A DNA stretch of 64,000 nucleotides. It comes from Nannobrachium achirus. Taxonomy: Eukaryota; Chordata; Actinopteri; Myctophiformes; Myctophidae. Position numbers and translations under genes: made by a program. Shown piece after piece: positions 54,650-64,000 of this stretch. Within the stretch, counting starts at the first letter, position 1. Each line of letters opens with the position of its first letter. The notes beneath the pieces are model-generated. The model searched no databases and had not been told where the DNA came from. It saw only the letters and a program-made list of their open reading frames with translations. The stretch covers positions 29,515,866-29,579,865 of the forward strand of contig OY997649.1 in NCBI GenBank assembly GCA_963921795.1, in the 5' to 3' direction.

Positions 54650-55057
54650 CAGGGGTTGAGAAATAGATGAAGCAGGGACCCCCACAACCTGTTCATAGAT
54701 TCCATATAGTTTCATTGTTTGACAACACAATTATCAGTGTATGTTGGATTCATGTCAATTTGTGTTTTCAAATATTTAACCACTTGAACCGTCAATAATT
54801 AATAAACTTGACCTTTCACTCTGTACTTAGTCTGCTCGTTTTCCCTAATACACCAAAGCTCTTTGCCAAAACTAGAAGATCTACAAGCTTGCAACGCTTC
54901 GCAGCGCGGCACGTTGTGAACTTGTAGATCTTCTATTTTTGGCAATATTTCTCAGAATATGGACACTAGGGTTCAAGTGGTTAATATAAAATAAATATAT
55001 ATATCAAAGATTTGGAAGACCCCCTAGGGGTCCCAGACCCACTGTTGAAGACCCTTG
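54650..55057. mobile_element. GGGGTCTTCAAC-type hAT MITE, 408 bp
   Basis: CAGGGGTTGAGAAA ... CTGTTGAAGACCCTTG, flanked by a perfect 8-bp duplication CTCTACAC (54642-54649, 55058-55065). It has the family blocks GACCCCCACAACCTGTTCATAG and the palindrome 54862-54945. Confidence 0.85.
54862..54945. repeat. recurrent palindrome copy with AAGATC variant
   Basis: TTTGCCAAAACTAGAAGATC faces GATCTTCTATTTTTGGCAA. Both arms read AGAAGATC/GATCTTCT where most copies read AGCAGATC/GATCTGCT. Inner arms TACAAGCTTGCAACG and CGTTGTGAACTTGTA. Confidence 0.85.
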
Positions 55058-55663
55058 CTCTACACTATAACTTAATCGAAAATAGCAGATCAACAACAGG
55101 CTTCACTGTTTTGTGCTCTCTTTTATTTAACATGCATTTACAGTCACACACTCCCCAATGGGTCTTTGTGTACCAAATGGTTCCGTATGGTTCAATATCT
55201 TGATGCCTCTCAGTATATGGCAACTTCTCTTTTTGTGGCAGTCAGCAGCCATGATGTATGATTGGACAAGTGACATACAGCTCCAATAATCCTGCAAACA
55301 GCGCCGTAACTGGTGCCGTGAACGCAAGGAAGAACAATTCGATATAAACAGCATTAAAAGGCAGGCACTGCAGAGGGGAGTTGTTTAGGGTAAAATATTT
55401 TCTTTCCCTGAAGACCCATAAGTGATTAGGGTTGAGGGGAGGCGGTGGGTTGGGGTCTTGGTGCCACTGTATTTGAGAGCACCAACCGTCAAGGCCAGGG
55501 ACGTGCTGGGCCCCTGATTCAGCCCGGGAGAAAGAGTTGGAGAGGCCCTCATTGCGTGCTATAGAGAGAGATCTCTCTCTATAGCGCTGCTGCTACTCAA
55601 AGATTTGCCATTTCAGATCATGACAAGTGACAAGCCAGTGGGCCAATTACATGAGTTATATTT

Positions 55664-55896
55664 CATTGTTGTCGGGTGGAAACCTTGTATGTCCAAAACC
55701 GTTTGTTTTGTATTTATCATTTAAAAAATGAATTAAAAAATGAAAACAGCGAGGCGTTGTGTACTTGTAGATCTGCTGTTTTCACTACTTTTGTGCGACG
55801 GCCTTGTATGATGAAGCAGGGCTTGGTTTGCAAAAACATTTACACATTTGAAACTTGGAGATACAAGGTTTCTGGCTGCCCGACAGTGACGATTTA
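55664..55896. mobile_element. GTCGGGTGG-type MITE with half palindrome
   Basis: TTGTTGTCGGGTGGAAACCT ... GAAACTTGGAGATACAAGG, then CCCGACAGTGACGAT. The palindrome is reduced to GTGTACTTGTAGATCTGCTG and TTTTCACTAC plus a short left remnant TGAAAACAGC. Confidence 0.7.
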
Positions 55897-56631
<735 letters not shown>

Positions 56632-56689
56632 GATTAACTTAATGTGCAACATTGTTTTCTCACAAACCAACATAAAGTTTAAGTGTATA

Positions 56690-56912
56690 GAGGGTATTCA
56701 CACATTTCTAAATAGACAATTTAAGTACCTTTTTATACTTCTAAAATGACAAATTAAACATTGGCCAAATTGTCAAATACAGTATTAGAGGCCGGAATTG
56801 TGAAAATAGCCGTGTTATACTCTTAGTGCTCGTCAAAGTAAATAAATAAAATAATTATGATTATTTTGGGGGTGGCGGTCTGAAAACGTTTGAGAACCAC
56901 TGCTCTAAAGAA
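56690..56912. mobile_element. hAT fragment, inverted partner of 32850-33110
   Basis: The right end GTTTGAGAACCACTGCTC. It shares CTTCTAAAATGACAAATTAA and GCCAAATTGTCAAATA with the other copy in reverse. It has ATTGTGAAAATAGCC but no opposing palindrome arm, and has CAGTA inserted in CAAATATTAGAGG. Confidence 0.65.
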
Positions 56913-57193
56913 GCATATTGTACTGGGGCTGAACAGGTTCTTAGTAGGAAGGCGGTGCTGTCTGTAGCACCCCAACCATCCCAAAGAACCACTGAAGTGT
57001 TTTTGTGTGTAGTATCAGATCCTGTATATTGTACTGGAAGTGATTACAGCAATCCTCAGTGTTAATTGTGCAAAAAAGAAAAACCATTTACACAACAAAT
57101 TATCGATCCATTTGCATCCATTCTTTACACTCATACTGTACATGCATGTCTGCAACTGTGCATTGCTGGAGTGAGCTTGTGTCCTTATTTAAT

Positions 57194-57426
<233 letters not shown>

Positions 57427-57689
57427 GTGATTAATGTGCCATGGCCCTGAACGATCACAATTAGGCTAGTTTAGAGTGGCCCTCTCATACCACATAAGGT
57501 CAAAGGTTCATTCCTCTCAAAAACACATCTGTTCTGTTTAACTGTCCTTGAGAAAGATATTGAAGCCCAACCTGCTCAATCATTGTCATTCATTCCAGTG
57601 ACAAGCGAAGACTCATAGATTGCAGAAATGTGTAGCAAGCATATTTTAACCGTGAGTACTGTAATTATTGTAAAAGTCACCCTTTTCAT

Positions 57690-57930
57690 AACGTCGTTGT
57701 TGGGTGGAAACCTTGTATGTCCAAAGCGCATTTTGTATTTATCATTTGAAAAATGAACTAAACTAGTGAAAACAGCCGATCTACAAGCACACAACGCCTC
57801 GCACCGCAAGGCGTTGTGTGCTTGTAGATCTGCTGTTTTCACTACTTTTGTGCGACGGCCTTGTACGATGAAGCAGGTCTTTTGCTTTGAAACTTGGAGA
57901 TGACGAGGTTTCTGCCCGACAGTGACGATA
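57690..57930. mobile_element. GTCGGGTGG-type MITE, full copy with palindrome
   Basis: The left ACGTCGTTGTTGGGTGGAAA and the right TTTCTGCCCGACAGTGACGA are inverted, with TA outside both ends. It shares AACCTTGTATGTCCAAA and GCGACGGCCTTGTA with the copies at 55664 and 58787. The palindrome is at 57764-57844. Confidence 0.78.
57764..57844. repeat. recurrent palindrome copy, 81 bp
   Basis: TAGTGAAAACAGCCGATCTA ... TAGATCTGCTGTTTTCACTA, with inner CAAGCACACAACGCCTCGC and AAGGCGTTGTGTGCTTG. Both arms carry AACAGC/GCTGTT and GCACAC/GTGTGC, the variant form typical of this MITE family. Confidence 0.93.
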
Positions 57931-58231
57931 ACCTGCTTGCAAAAAAAAAGGTCCCCGGTTCAATTTTAAAGAGAAGCTGATAACATAAAAAGAGGTTCTT
58001 CTGTCCATAGTAATAATACGTTACAATACAAGACACAATACAGGACAATACAGTTTGGGACCATTGTTACTATACAATCGAGACGAGCAGGTCATCACCA
58101 TGTCGACATTTTTGTTAGACGGGTCGGATATACTGTATAAAATGAGTAATATTAGCAGAAATACATAGGCCTAGCCCTAACTGTATATTTACAAAGAGTT
58201 TTTCATTGTACAAAGAACCAATGAGCCAGAA

Positions 58232-58235
<4 letters not shown>

Positions 58236-58292
<57 letters not shown>
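58236..58292. repeat. (CT)n microsatellite
   Basis: About 28 CT dinucleotides. Confidence 0.97.
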
Positions 58293-58298
<6 letters not shown>

Positions 58299-58786
58299 GG
58301 TACTGGGAGATGTGGCAAGCCAGAGTGGCAAGCCAGCCACTATATACTGGATGAATACTGCAGGCATCAATGTAACATGGTCCAAGTCTATTCCGCGTTG
58401 TGATTTCAAGAAGGTATCTTAGCAGTACAGGCTGTGCTTTCATCACACATTACATTATTTTTGTATTTTATTTTTTGCCATGGACAAGGATAGGTCTTGC
58501 AGCGGAGACACTGAAAGATAACCAGAGAAAAAGAAAGTGACAGTGAAACAGTACAGCAAGAGAAAAAGAGAGACCCAGAGACAGAAAGACAAAGCGGAAA
58601 GGAAGAGGAATTGAGTGATGCAGGTGAGAGAGTTGGGGAGAGTTGGGGAGGAGGCTCCCATTAGCGCTCATTAATATGCTCCGCACTGCAGAGAGCCCTT
58701 TCTCTGCCAACAGTGGGTCACACTGGACTGATCCAAAGAGCAGTGGAGACAAGCAGGCCAGATGGTGAGCCCTGGAGATGGATATC

Positions 58787-59046
58787 GTCTTTGTCGGGTG
58801 AAAACCTTGTATGTCCAAAATCATTTGTTTTGCGTTTATCATTTTAAAAATGATTTAAACTAGTGAAAACAGCCGATCTACAAGCACACAACGCCTCGCA
58901 CCGTGAGGCGTTATGTGCTTGTATATCTGCTGTTTTCACTACTTTCGTGCGACGGCCTTGTATGATGAAGCAGGGCTTTACTTTGCGAAAGAACAGACAT
59001 ATTTGAAACTTGGAGATACAAGGTTTCCACCCGACAATGACGATAT
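58787..59046. mobile_element. GTCGGGTGG-type MITE, best-preserved copy
   Basis: The left TCGTCTTTGTCGGGTGAAAA and the right TTTCCACCCGACAATGACGA are inverted with TA outside each, and CCTTGTAT/ATACAAGG continues the pairing. The palindrome is at 58860-58940 with the same AACAGC and GCACAC variants as 57764. No transposase. Confidence 0.8.
58860..58940. repeat. recurrent palindrome copy, 81 bp
   Basis: TAGTGAAAACAGCCGATCTA ... TATATCTGCTGTTTTCACTA with inner CGCCTCGCACCGTGAGGCG. It differs from 57764 at a few single-arm positions (TATATC, GTTATGTG), i.e. early decay of symmetry. Confidence 0.93.
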
Positions 59047-59379
59047 GAACATCATGGTGTGTGTGGGAATAAATTACTCCCCAACAAATGCTCATTTGTC
59101 GCTCGTACTGTAAATGTGTCAATTCTGATTTTGAAATTAACGGACTGACAGAGACATCTTTGCAATTTGAAAGCATTGTGATTTGTGATCGCCACTGACC
59201 ATTCCATTTTTGTAAAGAGTAACCCACTCATTTCACAGCTGCTAATGAAGAAAATCTGTTATTTGACAAAGAATATTGATTCAATGGTCTTATTATTGTT
59301 TACAAGGATCTTCTGCAAACATATCTGCAAAAAGCAGTGAGATTGCAACTCAACTTGCATCCCAGGACTCACCTAATCC

Positions 59380-60171
59380 TAGCTCTGGTCCATAGCGTTA
59401 GTGGAGTTCTCCCTAACACTACAGTATGTTCCTCTACCTCCGCTCCAGCTTGGCAAAACCACAAAGGTAGCGTGACACTGTTACACTACATGTCATCTTC
59501 TCGACACCCGACTCTAACACTCACCCTAACCCTAACCTCCGTGGAGTTAGTCACTAACCCTCCGGTCGAAATGATGGTCGTTCCAAGGAGCGCGATTTTG
59601 CCAAACGGAAAGCCGTCTTGTCTGGTCCAAACTGTTTTGCCCCTCACCAAACCAAAGGTATCAGTCTACTTAGTGGATGCAGTCTGGGGCCCCCACCACA
59701 CGGTTATTATACATTTCTAGGGCGAAATGAAAAATATTCCACCGGATGGAGACACTCTTCTTGGTTGAAGACTGTTTTTACGAAACAGCGCTTTCAACGT
59801 CGCAGAGCTGAATAACACCCAACGAGACTAATGCTCCGTTAATGCAGTCCTCTGACCTGCGCGGCAGTAGTGAGTTGGCGCTGTGATGGCGATGAGAAAT
59901 AGTGAAAAACTAGTCTCCATCCGGTGGAATATTTTTCATTTCGCCCAGGTAAGGTATTTTAAGCGTGTGGTGGGGGGCCCAGACTGTGTCCACTAAGTAT
60001 AGTAAGCTTTCAACTCCCCACTGATACCTTTGTTTGGCATGTACTGTAGCGAAACAGTTTTTGTTATTTTCAGACCAGACGAGGCGGCTTTCCGGTTTTG
60101 CCAAGCCAGAGCGGAGATAGAGAAACAAACTGTTAGGAAGAACTCCACTAACGCTATATGGACCAGAGCTA
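59380..60171. mobile_element. 792-bp long-TIR foldback element, 9-bp target duplication
   Basis: TAGCTCTGGTCCATAGCGTT ... AACGCTATATGGACCAGAGCTA, flanked by ACCTAATCC on both sides (59371-59379, 60172-60180). Arms continue as imperfect inverted repeats almost to the centre, where CGAAATGAAAAATATTCCAC (59722) faces GTGGAATATTTTTCATTTCG (59924). A long TIR with a 9-bp duplication suggests a Mutator-like element. No transposase frame is recognised. Confidence 0.8.
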
Positions 60172-60894
60172 ACCTAATCCCAGCTTTGTCAGCTCAAACT
60201 ATGGGAAGAAGCCATGGCTAATAACCAAATATGAGGAAAAAAGTGAGATTCACGCAGCTGGACCCCAGACAGCTTGATGTCAGTGGCACTGGCAGCTCAG
60301 AACATGGAGTGGAAATTGCCCAGGCTAGCTGGAACTGGCAAGAATCACTATCGATTAATCACCCTTTCTGTTCTGAAGACATTAACGCACACTCACTAAT
60401 GCCACCAAACTAAAAGGAAAGATGCATTAATCTTCACGAATGGAGCTGCAAATTGAAAAACACCCACTTGCTTTGTTTATCATTCCGTCATTGTTGCACA
60501 AATAACACTGTACTTTGGAATGACCTTACTCAAAAACGTATAAAGTACTCAAGGAAATACTCAAAGTACTTAGTGACAATCTCCATCCTACAGCACATAA
60601 TGCATATTATACACACACACTCTATATTTATACTTTTCCATATAATTTGGTTGTTGTAAAGTATCATCATCATCTGTTCGTCTACTACAGCACATGTCTC
60701 ATACTTTCAGAAAATAAGAGCATGAACGAACAGAAGTAATTAAGCACTTGCTGAGAGGATATACAGTACTATTACGAGTATTGGTGTTGCTATAGTGGCA
60801 CTTGTCAAGTACGTTATGAATAATTGTATTCCATTTTATCGTCTCTGCCAGCTAGGCCAGACAGCCAAAGCCAAAAAAGCTTCAAACCAAGAAT

Positions 60895-61085
60895 TCCCTG
60901 GCCTGGGCCACAGGGTAGTGGTCCAGGCACCTAGGCTGGTAATCCAGCACTTGCAGCGTCACAGGTTCGAGTCCTGATCCTGACGACATTTGCTGCATGT
61001 CACCCCCTGTCTCTCTCCCCGTTTCCTGTCAGCCTACTGTACACCTATCAATAAAGGCAGAAAAAGATCCAAAAAAATCTATAAT
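60895..61085 (+). mobile_element. tRNA-derived SINE with AATAAA-A-rich tail
   Basis: A head with A-box-like GGGTAGTGGTCCAGG, B-box ACAGGTTCGAGTCC, body TGCTGCATGTCACCCCCTGT and CTCTCCCCGTTTCCTGTCA, tail CTATCAATAAAGGCAGAAAA. This body and tail are characteristic of a widespread teleost SINE. TACTGTA interrupts the body near 61035. Confidence 0.7.
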
Positions 61086-61208
61086 AAAAAGATAAAAAAA
61101 TTATAAAAAATCCCTGATTTCTGTGGATCATGACACAACTCCCTATGTGGAACACAGGCATTTCCGCCTAACAAGATTTTAGCATTGTCTATTTGTCTTC
61201 AACACACA

Positions 61209-62017
61209 ATCTATACTATAATTTTGCGAATGTCTGAGTGAGTGTCTGTCTGTCTGTCTGAGTGAGTGTCTGTCTGTCTGTCTGTCTGTCTGTAACAGCG
61301 TTTCTCCTCAGTGGCTGGAGCAATTGATCTGAAATCGCATCACCATCAGCATATCAACACACCTGACATAACTGTGAAGCCCGTTTGTCACTTTCACAAA
61401 TCGTATGCTGTATAATAGCATTTTTATGGTGTATCTATATCTATTTAGCCTACAGTACCTTTTGTGACCACACATGTTAAGGGAGGGGCGCTGTTGTTCA
61501 GGCCATGCACAATCACACACAAACCCACACACACACACACACGGGGGGGGGGGGGGGGGGGGGGGACAGTATCTCTGTAGCCATTAAACGAAACGGGTTT
61601 CTTACATTGATGCTCCTACATCATGCAAGCACCAGTTAAAGTTACTTTCCATCCCTCATATACTGTATGCACAGTGCACATCCCATAACCCACACACTGC
61701 ACATCATTTTGGAGCTCATATCTTTGAACGGGTAAGAGCTAGTCTATACTATAATTTTGCGAATGTCTGAGTGAGTGAGTGAGTGAGTGTCTGTCTGTAA
61801 CAGCGTTTCTCCTCAGTGGCTGGAGCAATTGATCTGAAATCGCATCACCATTAGCATATGAACACACCTGACATAACTGTGAAGCCCGTTTGTCACTTTC
61901 ACAAATCGTATGCTGTATATTAGCATTTTTATGTTGTATCTACTATCTATTCTGCATCTAGCTTGAGGCACATCTATTCTGCATCTAGCATGAGGCAACA
62001 TGTTTAACCAGCTCTCT

Positions 62018-62095
<78 letters not shown>

Positions 62096-62887
62096 GCAGG
62101 CGGGTGTGTGCGCAGGCGGGTGGGTGGGGGGGATGGGGGGGTAGCCATTAAACGAAACGGGTATTTCTTACATTGATGCTCCTACATATTATCATGCAAG
62201 CACCAGTTAAAGTTACTTTCCATCCCTCATATACTGCAGTGCACATCCCATAACCCACACACTGCACATCATTTTGGAGCTCATATCTTTGAACGGGTAA
62301 GGGCTAGTTTATGTTAATACTCCCAACAGATTTTGTCCAAAAGTCACACAAATGACATTATTTCTGTGGTCATGTGATCAAGATGTACTTTGTATACGGT
62401 ATGTCTGTACGATATCTATACTATAATTTTGCGAATGTCTGAGTGAGTGAGTGAGTGAGTGAGTGAGTGAGTGAGTGAGTGAGTGTCTGTCTGTCTGTCT
62501 GTCTGAAACAGCGTTTCTCCTCAGTGGCTGGAGCAATTGATCTGAAATCGCATCACCATTAGCATATGAACACACCTGACATAACTGTGAAGCCTGTTTG
62601 TCACTTTCACAAATCATATGCTGTATATTAGCATTTTTATGGTGTATCTACTATCTATTCTGCATCTAGCTTGAGGCACATCTATTCTGCATCTAGCATG
62701 AGGCAAAGTATCTCTGTAGCCATTAAACGAAACGGGTTTCTTACATTGATGCTCCTACAGTACATCATGCAAGCACCAGTTAAAGTTACTTTCCATCCCT
62801 CATATACTGTGTGCACAGTGCACATCCCATAACCCACACACTGCACATCATTTTGGAGCTCATATCTTTGAACGGGTAAGGGCTAGT
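61209..62887. repeat. three ~470-570-bp tandem units
   Basis: Each unit runs from CTATACTATAATTTTGCGAA through (TGAG)n/(TCTG)n, AACAGCGTTTCTCCTCAGTG, GATCTGAAATCGCATCACCA, GGTTTCTTACATTGATGCTC and ends TCATATCTTTGAACGGGTAA. Units start about 61210, 61744 and 62415. Unit 1 has gained a 23-G run (61543-61565), unit 2 a (GT)n tract (62022-62092), and unit 3 a longer (TGAG)n (62438-62482). Confidence 0.85.
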
Positions 62888-62941
62888 TCTTTCAAATTTT
62901 GCGCGAAGGACAATATTCACATTATCACGTGTAAGAATTAA

Positions 62942-62942
<1 letters not shown>

Positions 62943-63037
<95 letters not shown>
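62943..63037. repeat. (GT)n microsatellite
   Basis: About 47 GT dinucleotides with one early TTT interruption. Confidence 0.95.
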
Positions 63038-63038
<1 letters not shown>

Positions 63039-63039
63039 C

Positions 63040-64000
63040 TCCGTGCACGGCTCAGTTTTTAAACAAACTAGTGTCATTCACGTTGTCATATTGCCCATTA
63101 CGAATGCAATACAAGATGGATAATGCATTGTGGGTACTGTAAATAAGCGGCACAGGTTGCACCAGCTGATTTAACCAGTAATATTCTGAAATCTCAACCC
63201 CCCCATCCCCATCCCCAATGAGCCCAGTGACTCAGCCCTGGATTAAACATTTATGAGTCCAATGACTCATGATTCATCCAGGCCTGAGCATGTATGAACT
63301 ATTGATAACAGCAAAACATAATTTGTAAATACCAATAAATTATTTTGTGAAATAAACATCTTTTTTATTTTATTTTTGAGAAAAGGAAATACGGATGAAT
63401 TGAATCCGAATCGATAAAAATCTAACTATACGCTACCCATCCCTAGTTTAGACAGACTTGTTACAAGAAATCTTCTCCAAATGCCGAGAGAACAGTCACC
63501 AGTGCTTCTTATATGTTCCCCCCTCCCCACAACATTACGTTTAAATTGCTTGCCTGTGTGGAGTACATGTCCAAGCCACAAATTATGTTGAAAATGTGTC
63601 CAGCTGACTTATTGTATTTTTTCCATTCCTTTTGTGATTATTTGTGATTTTTCTCTTCCCCTAGGCTCTTATGGGAAGCCTAATTGAATACTAAATGGAA
63701 GAGAGGCGAGCAGTGGAATTACAGGCTTTTAACACTTGACTCAGAGAGGGTGTCAGCTGCTAAAACCGCACGCACGCACACACACACACACACACACGCA
63801 CTCATTCTTACAGGTGAACATACTGTACAGAAGTGCAGTGCTTATTATATGACTGCTTTCAATTCAGCAGCATGGTGAAATGAAGCCATCCAAGCCATCA
63901 GAATGATGAATGTGGGTGCCTTGACAGATTACTTTTCATAATGAAGAGATGACACAAGCCATAAAGCTTGAGACTGCAATGCCATAACTCTCTAACCTTA
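63040..64000. other. no gene seen
   Basis: Intronic AT-rich DNA to the window edge. A short (CA)n lies at 63777-63798. No receptor exon 1 is found. Confidence 0.5.

Overview
The window is vertebrate nuclear DNA, most likely from a teleost fish. The evidence is a split neurokinin-receptor gene with vertebrate exon lengths, teleost-type SINE modules, long (GT)n/(CA)n microsatellites, and dense hAT, piggyBac-like, Tc1/mariner-like, Helitron-like, LINE and Gypsy material. No bacterial-style operon, rRNA, CRISPR array or functional tRNA is present. I cannot name the species from sequence alone.

Host gene: the right half holds most of one protein-coding gene on the minus strand, a tachykinin (neurokinin/substance P) receptor of the TACR1 type. 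Exons 2-5 (48251-48433, 37511-37661, 37174-37370, 35215-35611) encode transmembrane helices 4-7 and the cytoplasmic tail. Exon 1 is not in the window, so intron 1 is longer than 15.5 kb and fills everything from 48434 to the right edge.

Left half: 1-14 kb carries no convincing host gene, only relics. A LINE RNase H fragment at 4.3-6.5 kb is split by a TA-flanked element that itself contains a hAT element. A LINE reverse-transcriptase fragment lies inside another hAT element at 6.9-7.8 kb. 14.1-18.3 kb is a VNTR-bearing composite repeat whose units carry dozens of perfect CCATATATGG (CArG/SRF-type) sites. A complete, apparently very young Gypsy-type LTR retrotransposon (18335-24465) sits in the tail of that composite. 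It has 946-bp LTRs, one 1525-codon gag-pol frame, and integrase upstream of reverse transcriptase as in the Gmr1 group.

Two window-wide signals stand out. First, a short near-perfect palindrome (about 55-91 bp, core AGATCTACAAGCTCACAACG) recurs at about 18 places in several transposon families. Its two arms carry matching locus-specific substitutions and matching locus-specific outer extensions, and one copy lies about 80 nt past the tacr1 stop codon. Second, the 7-mer TAC(A/T)GTA occurs about 60 times by hand count, where 8-12 are expected. In several repeat pairs it is an exact CAGTA or CTGTA insertion at a TA, which is the footprint expected from excision of Sleeping Beauty/Tc1-like transposons.
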